DNA of 64,000 bases, taken from Bombyx mori. Lineage: Eukaryota; Arthropoda; Insecta; Lepidoptera; Bombycidae. This document shows, piece by piece, positions 21,295 to 32,600 of the stretch. Under the pieces are notes generated by a model, which saw only the letters and a list, made by a program, of their open reading frames with translations, was not told the DNA's origin and searched no databases. The stretch is taken from contig NC_085124.1 in the NCBI RefSeq assembly GCF_030269925.1, forward strand, positions 7,440,001 to 7,504,000, in the 5' to 3' direction. How positions within the stretch are numbered: the stretch's first letter is position 1; every line of letters begins with the position of its first letter. The translations under genes and the position numbers were made by a program.

Positions 21295-21788
21295 TATATA
21301 ATCTAAATCTCGGAAACGGCTCCAACGATTTTCATAAGATTTAGTATACAGGGGATTTCGTGGGCGATAAATCGATCTAGCTACGATTTATTTTCAGAAA
21401 ATGTTGTTTTATTCGTGTTTTCAATAATCAACTCTTCCCGACATCTATTGGCGAATAATAATACTATTTTTCTTAACTGAGGGCAACTAACCGCTTTAAA
21501 GACACAACAAGATGGCGTTATAAAAAAAAAAACGAGCGAAGCTCGGTCATCATCTAGTAATAGTTAAAACGAGCTACATTTGTTTTAATTAATTTTCTAG
21601 TGTGAATTTAAATTTGAAAAATCAATTCAGTTATTCAGAAATTCATTTCATAACTTTAAACGACATTCGTTTACGTTAATTGATGGTTCTCGCGTCATTT
21701 GAGTGGATCGAGCTCGCTTCATTCATAATTGGACTTGCATAAGTGTGCACTAACGAGGTCCAAACACAAGCCAAAATAAATGTACCTG

Positions 21789-22194
21789 ATGAACAAATCA
21801 TTGTGGACTTTCATATGGAGTGGTGATTGATTTGTTAATATATATTTAGCTTTGATTATGTTACAAAAATGAAGGCGACGGATAAAATCAGGCATTTCGC
21901 ACCGCATTGGAATTTTTTTCCACTCCATTCTCTGATAGTCTAAGGGGCTATTCCAGCGTCTCGCGGACGGGTGGTTATGTGAGCTCAACCTGCACCAACT
22001 GAACAAATCATTGTAGACTTTCATATGGAATGGCGATTGATTTCATAATATAGATTTGGCTTTGATTATCTTACACAAGTGAAGACAACGGATAAAATCA
22101 AGCATTTCGAACCGCATTAGTTTTTTTCCCCTCTCCATTCGCTGGGAGCTAAAGGGACTATTCCAGGGTCCCGCGGACAGGTATGTGAGCTCAC
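21789..22194. repeat. Diverged tandem duplication of a ~200-bp unit
   Basis: GAACAAATCATTGTGGACTT begins at 21791 and recurs as GAACAAATCATTGTAGACTT at 22001, an offset of 210 bases. Both units continue with TTTCATATGGA, GATTGATTT, TTTGATTAT, CGGATAAAATCA, ACCGCATT, CTCCATTC and CGCGGACGGG/CAGG, then GTGAGCTCA. They differ by substitutions and small indels, so the duplication is not recent. The open frame 21719-22024 (-) runs through it and is not a gene. Confidence 0.8.
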
Positions 22195-22197
22195 AGG

Positions 22198-22442
22198 CGA
22201 TCGGAATCGCGACCCACTGAGAAACTCAGAGCATAAATTGGCATTTACTTCTCGAAATGAAATTTTTGATCAAATATATAATTTGATTGGTTGTTACAGC
22301 TTACAAGCAGACAAGCTTGTCACTCCCTTAGCGATAAACGGCTAAAGAGGCTAAATTCTTCCTTCTTGTATCAAAAATTTCATTTCGAGAAGTAAATGCC
22401 AATTTATGCTCTGAGTTTCTCAGTGGGTCGCGATTCCGATCG
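22198..22442. repeat. Perfect 73-bp inverted repeat with 99-bp loop
   Basis: Arms 22198-22270 and 22370-22442 are exact reverse complements over 73 bases. The outer part of each arm holds Bm1-like sequence (CACTGAGAAACTCAG, and CGATCGGAATCGCGACCC). The inner part (GCATAAATTGGCATTTAC, TCGAAATGAAATTTTTGAT) is not Bm1 as I know it. The loop includes CTCCCTTAGCGATAAACGGC. A transcript would form a long hairpin. Confidence 0.95.
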
Positions 22443-23131
22443 GACTATGAAAATAAATATAATACACCTATTCGAATTGGCCCTCATTCGTTTTCTTTAA
22501 ATAAAACTAACCTAATATTTTTGAAATTTCTGTTATTTCTGAGAATATATAGAAATTTCTGTTATTTTTAAAATTTCTACGAACCTGTTTCTTTAAATGA
22601 TAATCTGGTGTATCAAAATAGCGCTCTTCCAATTAAAATATAACAAGAACTGCAAACAATAACAGCTGCGCAATTCTAAAACTTGATAAAATATCTAGTA
22701 GGTCTAGCCAAGTTAATTCTACGTTGTAAGTTTAATCTAGTTCAAGTATTGCTTTACCTGGATCAACTTTATTTTTCATTTCATCTCAAAATCCGTAACG
22801 CTTTTACAGAGTTGAGATTTTTATCTGGTTTTTAGGAAGAAATTGTTGTCCGATACAAATTTATAATAACATCTCGGAAACAATTTATTTCTCAAGTACG
22901 AAACCTGTTTAAGTTTACAAATTGATCGGAAACAAGATTTGTCACCAGGAAATATTAAATGTAACAAGAAACGATAAGATCGTGCTAAATCACTGCTATT
23001 TGAACAAGTCGACAATTAATTCCGGCTTCTATCAGGGAGTATCAATTATTTTCAATCGTGTTGGCAAACACGACGTTCATAAAAGATATATGCAAATACA
23101 AATAATAAAATGCTACGCATGCTATTTTGAA
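22443..23131. other. AT-rich stretch, no gene seen
   Basis: Contains short internal repetition of GAAATTTCTGTTATTTCT / AGAAATTTCTGTTATTTT at about 22520-22570. Open frames at 22821-23015 and 22922-23146 overlap on opposite strands and show no domain. Confidence 0.45.
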
Positions 23132-23550
23132 ATCGTCGTGGCCTAAAGGATAAGACGTCCAGTGCATAAGTAGCGGTGCATCGGTGTTCGAATCCCGCCT
23201 GCCGGTACCAATTTTTCTAACGAAATACGTACTTAACGAATGTTCACGATTGACTTGGATTGATTGACGATAAAGGAATAACATGGTGTAAACATCGAAC
23301 CCGTAAAATTATTATTTGCGTATTCACTGGTTGTAGGACCATTTGTGAGCCCGCACGGGTAGGTAACATCACCTTGCCTATTTCGGTCGTGAAGCAGTAA
23401 TCTATTGTAACTACTGAGACCATATAACTCATATCTCAAGGTAGGTGGCGCATTTACATTGTAGATGTCTATGGACTCCGGTAACCACTTAAGATCAGGT
23501 GGGCCGTGAGATCGTCCACTCATGGATAAATGCTTAGAAGCCAAAAAAAA
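23132..23550 (+). mobile_element. tRNA-headed SINE with BMC1-type tail, moderately decayed
   Basis: The head begins ATCGTCGTGGCCTAAAGG, with B box GTGTTCGAATCCCGC at about 23184-23198, then spacer and tail to a poly(A) interrupted by TG. Several deletions in the tail (for example after GTGAAGCAGTAA) mark it as older than the copies at 46427 and 56674. Three minus-strand frames here are artefacts. Confidence 0.85.
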
Positions 23551-26509
23551 TGAAAAAAAAACATGTTAGCAAACGAATAATCAAAGTTAATATAGAAATA
23601 AATACATATGAATCGTATATAATTTTCGAGACTAATATTATATTATTATTATCAATGTGTGAAAATGTATTGTCTGTTTGCAACGCTTTCACATATCTAT
23701 ATATACCTACGCTTTTAGGGACACAAAAAATGTACTTGGATATAATTTAGCAATACACTAATATCTGGAGATTTTTTTCTACATTAATGCGTAAAACCTA
23801 CATAAATACAAGCATAATTGAAGTAAAATTGTTTTTGTTCTAGATCTGCAATATTACTAAATTTGACTAAAAACACTTTTACTTTGAAATCAAGTCTTTA
23901 ATTTTGTGGTACGATGTGGATCTCAATTGGTATTAAGAGATTATCGGATCCAATATCCACAACTAAGTTAACGTGTTTACCTTGAGACACGAGAAATTTC
24001 AATTACATTGGAATGACTGTGAATGACGGTCCTTCAAACCAAAACTATTGATTACTTCGCAGCGTAAATAGGTACATTGGATCGTGGATCGCAAACCTCG
24101 TGTACACTCAGAAATTTAATTTTTTTCTAATAAGATTTACATAATATATAAAGTTTTCTTTTTTTGTTTTGAAATATTTTTACGATTTAAACTAGTTAAT
24201 ATTTCATGATTTACGCACTGACTGAAAACTTTGATTTCTATTTAATGGTCTTTTAGACAAGTTTTCACGTGGAAACCTCAGAAAATAGTATAGAGTAATA
24301 ATTCCATTTTGTCTGATTATAAACCAGAAAAGTAATTAAATATTAATGAACTTAGAGACATAATATCTAAAGCAATCATTTAAGTAATTGTTTGGTCGTA
24401 GTTCTCAAGAAATATCTCGAGGCTACAAAATTTAATCTTCCATTACAACTATTCGTAGCTTTTCAAATGTAAAACTCATTGAAAACCAAATTAATGCTTT
24501 TGTAGAGAAAACGGTAATAAAATACTCACTGTAGTTTTCATTAAGATATTACGGGTAGTTAAAAACTTGAACACGAAATTAAGCAATTTTCTTGGAACAT
24601 GCAAACCACTATTGTAATTACCGCTCAAACCCATTCTTAATTTTCAACAGCAGACTTTTAGATTTTGAAACATTCCTTAATTTAAGTAAAATACAATATA
24701 TATTTTTTTTGTATTGTAACTAAAAAAACAACATTTGATGTTTATCCTTTAAATTGTCTGATCCTTTCATTTCATTTAATATAAATTGTTCTATGTACAC
24801 TGTAATATTCTTTAATTAGTGACGTGATATTTAGTCATTAAAAATATTCTCAATATATAAGGTTCCAATCTAAATACATTTTTTACAAACAAATATTATA
24901 TTATTATATTTTCAATGGTTATGCTTATGCTGCATTAAACAGAGTTTTTATGAAAGTGTTTTAGTTGGCATATTTTCTTGAAAACTATTCAAACAATTAG
25001 CATTAATGAAGCCGAAACATAACCTAATATCAGTACTTTTACATCATAATTTACGAAAAAGCTTTGGTTATTATAGTACTTATGTATTATACTTTATGTT
25101 ATGACCTGACCCAAGTAAATGATATTTATTCATTCCAGCATCATGGAAAGGAACTAATACTAATAATAAAACGGGTCAACACTAAATTCGACTTTGATTG
25201 CAAAGCATAAAATTTCGATATTTTAGATCGTAATTAGACGAAAAAAAAATACATGGCATGAAACAGTTTGCTTTTGAACTTTAATAAATTGACCACATAT
25301 GAAACAAAATGCATCAGCATCGTATTTACACTTTTGTGACGTTTTAAGTATTTCTGGGCTTGTACAAAACACCTGATCGTTATTTATGACACGAGTGCCA
25401 TCTAGCGGCACTGTGTAAACTTAAACACCCCACTCTCATAGCGCGGTTTTTTTGAAAGTATTAAAATTAATTCAAATTTATAAAAAAATAAAAAAATGAG
25501 TTTTATTACTATAACTATCACAAAAGCAAACTTTATACCAAAAAAAGGTATTTTATTTTCGTTTTTGTGAATAATTAACCGGAAAAACCTAGTATAAACG
25601 TTAGGACAAAGAACGAATTTTTTTTTGGAGAGTTGTGTAATATATTACTAATTTAATTAGTATTAAAAATTACTTTTTTGTTTCTACCTGTGAAGCTCGT
25701 ATTAAGAAGGAAATAACTCTGAATATAAAATAAAAAAAACACTACAATATTATTGCTCACGAAGCTGGAAAAGTCTTGTATCCACCAGCTATCCTTCAAT
25801 AAATAAAATAAAAATCCAAGATCAACGCGGACGAAACTGGGAATCCATATTATGTGTCCATAATAATTCCCATCTATGTACGTAGCACTAATCAGTAATT
25901 CAGTACCGAAGAACTAAAACTATTTGCTTTGATACAGAAATAATTAAATTTCCAAACGTAATAAAATTATTTTACATAAAACGAAGCCGAAACGTTATGA
26001 AAGTTTAATACAAATTCATGGAATAACCGAACAACAATTCACAATAACAAAGTAAAACAACCTTAAAAATAATCAAACGACACCAAATTTACCTTCGGAA
26101 TTTTGTTTTCACAAATTCATAATTCCGCGTCAAAAATGTCTATTACGTAATAAATATAAGGGGACCTGGCCGGAGGGAGGCAAAACGAAATTTCAATTAT
26201 ATCATTGGAAGAGGGCAAGGCTCGCTTCCTCGCGACCCACGGCCCCCCTGAACTTTCTGTTTACATTTTGTTAGCGAAATGAGAATTTAAAGCAACATTT
26301 CTTTAGCTAAAATATGCATTGTAAGACTACGAATGGAATAGGTTTAGCGTGAAATCATACAAGGTCAAGCGGTGTCAAATATAATAACGAAATAAAAATA
26401 TAATTTAATAATATTTTGGTTGACTTTGATTTTGATTTTGCTTGACAATATCTACTGAAGAAAACCACATTACTGTGTTTAAATTGACTACATCTTTCTG
26501 GTCGTTCCC
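23551..26509. other. Long AT-rich stretch, no gene seen apart from a short Cys-rich frame
   Basis: Around 24025-24110 there is a faint trace of BMC1-type tail (CCTTCAAACC..GATTACTTCGCAGCGTAAATAGGT). A GC-richer block at 26155-26245 (GGCCGGAGGGAGG, CTCGCTTCCTCGCGACCC) has no usable frame. The rest shows nothing. Confidence 0.4.
25223..25411 (-). other. Short frame with CKYDADAFCFICGQF motif
   Basis: The 62-residue frame contains SPEILKTSQKCKYDADAFCF and then ICGQFIKVQ. I recall a similar 'D..FCY(V/I)CG' signature near the N-terminus of multi-copy arthropod proteins of unknown function that travel with repeats. Codon composition is unremarkable and the frame ends quickly in a T-rich run. It may be a decayed copy or a single exon. 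Confidence 0.3.
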
Positions 26510-26803
26510 TCAATACTGAGGATCGTGACTGTATGTCAATCTTCTCCACTCGGTCCGGTTCTGCGCCATATGTACCGCTCCCCATATCTGGCCTCCAGTC
26601 ACCTCCTTGAGTTGGTCAACCCATCTAGCTGGCGCTCTTCCTCTAGCGCGCTTCCCCTCCATTTGTCCGAGAATTGTGAGTTTCTCCAGGCTGTCCAATG
26701 AGGATCGCATTATGTGCCTAAAGAAACTCCGGATCCTTTCCTGGCACATAGTCAGCAGGCGCTTGGTGACCTTCAGCTCTTGACTACATATGTTCGTTAA
26801 ATT
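26510..26803 (-). pseudogene. C-terminal end of an RTE-like LINE protein
   Basis: Minus-strand reading gives NICSQELKVTKRLLTMCQER, IRSFFRHIMR, LEKLTILGQMEGKRARGRAP, ARWVDQLKEV and TEWRRLTYSHDPQY before a stop. The pattern 'GHI.R...LE.L...G...GKR.RGR....W.DQ' is a familiar ending of RTE-like non-LTR retrotransposon proteins in insects. Upstream RT and endonuclease are missing, so this is a 5'-truncated insertion. Confidence 0.8.
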
Positions 26804-27302
26804 CCCTTCATTTTGAATTTTTAAAAATTTGATTTTGATTTCAATACTTAAAAATGTTTAATGGCTAAATATACCAAAGAGTTAAAATAGGGTTTCTCAT
26901 TATCCTTGTGCCAGTTATATATGCTGAAATGAAATGGCTATGAACGCTTCCGATTCCTAGGCAGTAGGCAGCATTTTCGCTGCGTCTTAGGTTTTGCTGA
27001 TATTCATGGGCAACGGTAGCTGCTTATCATCAGATAGGCCATATGTTCATATGTCTATAACGACAATGAAAATGCTTTTAAAACATTTCCAAGCTATCCC
27101 TGACACGCGTTAAACAAAAAAACATTTTCGTCTTATTATAACTGTCGAAAAACAATGTATCATTACAACTACGGACGTGCTCTTTTTTGTCTGAAAAGTT
27201 TATGTCGTGCCTGATCAGACGAACAAATGCCCTTTACAAAATATATCTGAAATACTGTTCTTATTATTACATTATTTTTTTATCCAACTTATATCAATCT
27301 AA
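26804..27302. other. Spacer with a short SINE-like trace
   Basis: Around 26985-27050, GGCAACGGTAGCTGCTTATC and CATCAGATAGGCCATATG resemble a lepidopteran repeat ending. It is too short to assign. Confidence 0.35.
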
Positions 27303-27755
27303 AGGCTTCGTCAAACGGAACGCGTAATTAGCGCGCGTCAGAGCGCTAAACTGACGCCGCGCTATGACGCCGAGATGTGTTCTACTAATATAGTAACTTA
27401 TCGTCAAACAGAGCCCCAGCGCTATAAGTACGCAGCGCTCTGTCGCGGCGTTAGGACGCTTTGACGTCAGGCGTTGTAATTTTTTACAAATTTTATTTTA
27501 GCGTCCGAGTGAATGTGTATTAAAATACTAGATAATGCCCGAAAAATTTATAGAAATAGTTAGAAAATACTCATGCTTATACAATGCCACATCTGAATCA
27601 CTCGACATCTTAATACTTTTAAATTTTCACACTGCTATCGAAAGGCACTAGGATTTGGTGAATGCGTTGCGTCAAGGAGCGTTGGGCTCATCTAGTCAAT
27701 TTGTGTGACATGAAAAGAGCGCGACGTTAATTACGCGTTCTGTTTGACGAAGGCT
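27303..27755. mobile_element. PIF/Harbinger-like MITE with TAA target duplication
   Basis: The ends are AGGCTTCGTCAAACGG and, reverse-complemented from the right, AGCCTTCGTCAAACAG. Both continue AACGCGTAATTA, giving about 28 bases of terminal inverted repeat with two changes. TAA flanks the element on both sides (27300-27302 and 27756-27758). A 3-bp TWA duplication is the signature of PIF/Harbinger. The first 170 bases are GC-rich with many GCGC steps; the middle is AT-rich and holds a MADF-like remnant. No transposase frame is present. Confidence 0.8.
27536..27652 (+). pseudogene. MADF-domain-like N-terminal remnant inside the MITE
   Basis: From ATG at 27536 the frame reads MPEKFIEIVRKYSCLYNATS and ends 38 codons on at TAG. 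FIEIV+KYxCLY+ is the opening helix pattern of MADF (Myb/SANT-like DNA-binding) domains, which form the second protein of PIF/Harbinger transposons. This explains the origin of the MITE as an internal deletion of an autonomous element. It is only a short match. Confidence 0.5.
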
Positions 27756-29800
27756 TAAACGTTATTTGTGTCTTTACATAGCCTAAATACTATTTAGATT
27801 TACACTTGAAAGCTAGGCGGTAACATGAAATTCTTATCAGATAATTGCGTATTATCTCATAAGAATTCATCCATCCATGTCTCGTCTCAATACACAAATG
27901 AAATCTGTAAAAAAATAAAATAAGCACCGTGTAATAATACAGACTTCAATAAATCCCACGATTATATTATTTGGCTTATTTGCCAAAAAAGTAAATGGGA
28001 AACCTACCCAATAAATTCACGAACAAAATGTAAATCACCTTCTTCATGTATAATTTCCGAACAAAAAAGGATTCATTTCAAATGGGAAAACTTCCGCGTT
28101 GTGATGCCAGGAACTACTTAAAATAATTAATTGCCTGCTTTTCTAGGCACTTACATCAGCATACTCTTCGCTTAATTAATCTACTTAGGATAACTTTCAA
28201 GACGCTTTCTGATAAGTAGTTTAGAGCTTTATAGGTCAATAAGCAGGGCTCCACATATTTACACAAACCACAGAACATTCAAAAGTCATCTTAACAGTTG
28301 TACAATAGTTTTATCAAAATCAATAAGTTTTTAATTCAAATTAAAGGCGATTTCTAATAGACATGCTCAACCCGTTCAAAGTTTCAAAAACTAAGAGGAA
28401 TTAGACAAAGAACTCAGGGCTTTAATGTGAAAAAATGTACGCTAATAATTATTTTTTAAGGTTCTGTATACGTTCGTCCTGTTATTAATATAAATTAAAT
28501 GAGATGAAACTGAATAATTTAGTAGTAGTCATAGAAAATTTTCTTTTTACTTCCATGGTACCATACTATTGTGTTATCAGCTGAAAAAAACTAAGTCGTA
28601 AAGTTATTTTAGTAATCAAGGTTATATGTAACAATTTATAAGGTTACAAAATATGTAATTTAGGAATCTTGATTCTCAAAATCAAAGCTAATCTTGAATT
28701 TATCTGAAAATAAAAATAGCCAAATAGTTACTGATGATTTAGCCAAAAACATGTGTTTTAATAAAACAATTCACAGCGAAAACGTATATCTCCGTACTGT
28801 ACGTACGTAATTAGACAACTGCTAATTTACGTCGTAGTTGTAAAATAAATTTGTTACAGGGTCTCGCCCAAAGACAAATTCAAACCGCCATGAAATTAAC
28901 AAAGCTACACGGGCAGTTCCGAGGGCCGGTAGCGTTTAACGGTTGATGACAGCCCGCGGGCCACGCTTCCAAACAGAGGACTGCTGTAAACTGGACCGCA
29001 TGGGAGGTGACAATCCGTCCAAGCTATGAGCGTAAAAACAAAAACAAATATTGAAAACAGCGAATCTTAACAATTTCAAAGTTTCTTAGAATCGGGATAG
29101 GAGGTTCAATAGTTTTAATCTACTCGTAAAATACTCAAATCGGTGACTTTACAACATTGCTTATGTGTAACAATTTATTATGCATATATGGTAGCATACA
29201 ACAACTCTTGTATGGCTATTTGTTCCTTACTGATGTCATAAATGATAGTAAACACTCACCATTATGGGTCTTATTGGTGGCTGCATTTGAAGTTACTTAA
29301 AATTTTACCAAATACGAAGAATCAATCTTACTGCGAAATAAAAACGAATTTAACGTTAACAGAATATTTAACTCATACTTTTGCACTTTTGCATTTATTG
29401 CTCGCTACAGCTTATGAATTTAAATGGCCCGCTAAGACCACAGCGACATAACGTAGCGGTTACACCTGGAGAAATTTGACAGCGGTCGCAGCGAACTTTT
29501 TAGGGCAAAGGGCTAAATTTGTCGCAGAAATTATATTACATCATCATTCACAATTTGTCTTTACTTTACCACGGACTGACTATAAAACCGGTACACGAAA
29601 TGTAAAGGTTTTATAATTCTTTTAGTAAGATATCTCTGTTTCGCCCATTTCATATAGGATAATATATCAAATATTACCTATGCAAACAAAAAGCACATAT
29701 TTAGTTATATGACAGCATAGAAATATACTATTCACAGACCATTCGTCACACTGATCCTCTTCAAACGAAGAACTAGATTTGCAACTATCCCATAAAATAC
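27756..29800. other. Non-coding stretch with one GC-rich island
   Basis: At 28858-29030 GC content rises sharply (GGTCTCGCCCAAAGAC, GAGGGCCGGTAGC, CAGCCCGCGGGCC). It starts right after TTTGTTACAG, a usable splice acceptor. No frame is open through it. It may be a non-coding exon or a conserved element. The open frame 29242-29451 has no motif. Confidence 0.35.
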
Positions 29801-29993
29801 ACCCCTCTGAGTTTCTCGCTGCATTTTCTCTGCGAGTCGCGATTCCGATCCGGTGGTTGCTTCAGCGAAGCACTACTCTTGCTAGGGCAGTTGTTAATAA
29901 ATTATTTTAGGCTGAGCCTAATGACTCGCCGACCAGTCCTGTTAAGACCTGAATAGCCCCTGAAGCTACTGAAATAGATAGGCGAAAAAAAAA
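29801..29993 (+). mobile_element. Bm1-related SINE, diverged
   Basis: Contains CTGAGTTTCTCGCTG, TCGCGATTCCGATCCGGTGG, GCGAAGCACTACTCTTGCTAG, then CTGAAATAGATAGGCG and a poly(A). The order matches the better Bm1 copy at 44920-45174, but the middle is altered. Confidence 0.7.
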
Positions 29994-31795
29994 CATATTA
30001 AGTAATTAAGTCATAATTGAAACAAACATTCCTTTTTATTTATCAAATAGTTTGTAGAGCTATAACAAATAAACACAATATTGTTTTCAACGACATTTTA
30101 GATCAAAACAAAATAATCTATATGACACAAACCCCAATGGTATGTCGTCAAAACTCATGAAAACTCTTGACAACAAACAACCCCGTGTACTATTAACTTT
30201 AATGACAATCATTCAGAAAGAGCATAAACGTTTGTGGTCGTAGTATCAGGTGAATGGTTTCCTGCGTGATAGGGCTCAGAATGACCCGACCATAAAGGAT
30301 TTTACAATGTACCCATGGGACAATGTTGAAAGTTAATAATCTTTAAAATAATACGGTACGGTATACAGAAAGTGCCTGTCATAGTATTAGAATTAAGCGT
30401 AATGTAAAATCAGCGTAAAACTGCGATAACTTCTTTTGCAATCGTCCCAAAAATATATGACTTCTTTATTGACAACGCCAGGCCTTTTTTAGTAATATAT
30501 TATGTGTGCCATGGGTGTTATATCGTATTTTTGCTAGTCATAGTGCCCGGGAAACACTGCGAAAGGGTATTTTCAAAGCTGAATTGTACATGACAAAAAA
30601 CATCTTTCTAAACACACTGTGGACAAACGCAATTGTTCTAAGAGTATGTAATATTATTTTTGTTTTGGGAAATGTATTTAGGAAAAAAGCTGAAGACCAG
30701 CGACCCGTATTAGGACACTGCTGTGCTTAGCATTGAATACGTGTGGGCTGTTAGGTGTAGTACCTATTATTAGCAATGTTTGAGCTTTTTTGTACACTAC
30801 CACAGAAAAATAACTAATAAGCAGTAGGGTTAGCTGATAGATTACAATTATTAAAAAAAGACAAAATGTTATTATTGCACTCCGAAAACAAATAACCATG
30901 AAATGAAACCATGACCATGAAATCTCTTCTTCGGTTTGCATTTCTACATAAACCTGATGAAACAATATTATGAACAAGAAAAATATTTTTTTCTACGAAA
31001 TATGCCTAATAAATTTCAGTTTTGACGGCCATTTCTACTCATAAAAGCAAAATGTTTTGATCAAATCTTTTATAAGGCTAAATGCATGTACACACGGAAA
31101 AGTTAAATACAAATTCTCGTAAATATATTGCTTCATCCTAGAGCTAAACATACATGTATATATGTCAACTATGAGTTTAACAGTAGTAATTAATCTTTTT
31201 TCTTACATACATATAAATTGTTGCCCTTGATTGGCGATTATTACGTGATTCACACTGTTCCTAGAGAGTCCCTAAGAGATCCCTATTAGTTATTATACAA
31301 AACAATAAATCATACTCATCATTTTAAATGTTTTTTTGTAAGTATTTTAGATTGTACTGCGACAGGCTCTGAAAACTTCGCTTCACATTAGACTACTGAC
31401 GATTACATAGACACTTTACGGCAAATCGATAGAACATTATGTTGCAGTCACCTCAATCAATTGAAAACACACGGCATATCTATACAGCCGATAGTGTCGT
31501 AAATTTTGATGTTATTACCAAAGATAAACGGTGTAAATACTTTATGACCATGTTGTGGTGCAGTTACATAATAATTTTGGGTGAGCTTTTACTGAGTTTT
31601 TTTTTTGTCAATTATATTTCATTAAATATGACTTTAAGGTCAGAGAAAATATTGCAGAATAGCGATACAGCCCGGCGTAGCACGTCAGGCTAAATAATTA
31701 CAGAAGCATATAAACATGAAATTGGAAATACCACCCACGAGATTTGAGATTAAAGTCTCCATGTTATAACAGATTAGGAATGAAATGCGTATACT
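29994..31795. other. AT-rich stretch, no gene seen
   Basis: A 99-residue minus frame at 30678-30977 has one long hydrophobic stretch (FRSAIITFCLFLIIVIYQLT) but nothing else recognisable. Frames at 30506-30730 and 31439-31693 have no motif. Confidence 0.45.
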
Positions 31796-31848
31796 ACCGC
31801 GTAATCTCTACCCACTGAGCAGATTTGGCGAGAAACTCAACGGACTGA
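31796..31848 (-). mobile_element. Bm1-like core fragment
   Basis: On the minus strand: GTTGAGTTTCTCGCCAAATC then TGCTCAGTGGGTAGAG. It covers only the core motif of Bm1 and is cut by the T run that starts the next element. Confidence 0.55.
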
Positions 31849-31913
31849 TTTTTTTTTTTTTTTTTGCTTAGATGTGTGGACGAGCTCACAGCCCACCTGA
31901 TGTTAAGTGGTTA
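31849..31913 (-). mobile_element. Extreme 3' end of BMC1-type tail
   Basis: A run of 17 T residues followed by GCTTAGATGTGTGGACGAGC and CCCACCTGATGTTAAGTGG. It stops there; the next base begins the LINE fragment. A very short 5'-truncated insertion. Confidence 0.75.
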
Positions 31914-32600
31914 AGTGATTTATTGGCTAGTTTTCACGTCGAACCTTACGACGAGTTTGACGAGTACGGTTACCACGCCTGCTCCTATTTCCAGAGCTGC
32001 AGAGGTCTAATAAAAATGCGAATGTTACGATTAGGCGATTATTATGCCCCATCGTCTTATCGAACTAGCGTTTCGATGCTGGCTTATTTCCGAAATATTT
32101 ACTGATAGATTCGAGGTCTGGATGACGTTAAAGATCGATGTTCTTCGCTGGAGGGCAAATATGTAGGTGCGGGCCGCGTTTTGTGAAGTTTCACCTTACT
32201 ACGAAGGGATAGTTTTCTCCGCTTGTAGATATTAACCTGTGCCAAGCATAATTGCGATGCGGTCACGGATAGACTTTATATGGGGACGGAAAGTCAGTAG
32301 ACTATCTAGGAGGACTCCCAGATATGCGACCTTTCAGGTCCAGGATATGAACTGGTCAAAGAGGGTAACTGAGGGGGTGAGATTTCTACTTCTAATGCGA
32401 GATGGGAATCAAATGAACTTCTCCCTCCCGAAGAGTACAGCTGCGCTTTTCGAGATATTGATCTCGATCCGCCACTTCCGAAACCAATGTCCTAGTGCTG
32501 TAGTTGCAGTCTATCTATTCACATGATCTATTCCTAGTAAAGTAGTAGACGGCAGTGTCATCGGCAAAGAGGGCTAAGTAGCTGGACGGGCCGCATGTCG
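31914..32600 (-). pseudogene. Decayed Jockey-type LINE reverse transcriptase and C-terminus
   Basis: Near 32560-32600 the minus strand encodes SSYLALFADDTAVYYF, the RT catalytic box of Jockey-type LINEs. Below it are GHWFRKWRIEINISKSAAVL, then stops, KVAYLGVLLDSLLTFRPHIK, and after a deletion FDKTMGHNNRLIV with an Arg-rich end (NRSRRGNRTRQTRRKVRR). The last part matches the C-terminus at 62757-63014. Several stops and frame changes make it inactive. Plus-strand frames at 31872-32105 and 32239-32526 are antisense artefacts. Confidence 0.85.

Larger units (their letters stand above)
16819..21557 (+). mobile_element. Short non-autonomous Helitron, split by an LTR element
   Basis: The left end is TCTTATACCTTTAAACGAG, preceded by A. 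The right end is a hairpin CGAGCGAAGCTCG, eight bases, then CTAG, followed by T. These are the Helitron rules (5'-TC, hairpin, CTRR-3', insertion between A and T). Without the LTR element (16863-21294) it is about 0.3 kb and aligns with the uninterrupted copy at 42375-42675 on the other strand. It has no coding capacity, so a Rep/helicase partner elsewhere would be required. Confidence 0.8.

Noticed and set aside
30678..30977. 99-residue hydrophobic frame as membrane protein
   Set aside because: Only one hydrophobic run, no motif and no splice context; such frames are common in AT-rich DNA.
32239..32526. 95-residue plus-strand frame
   Set aside because: Antisense of the Jockey-type RT fragment.
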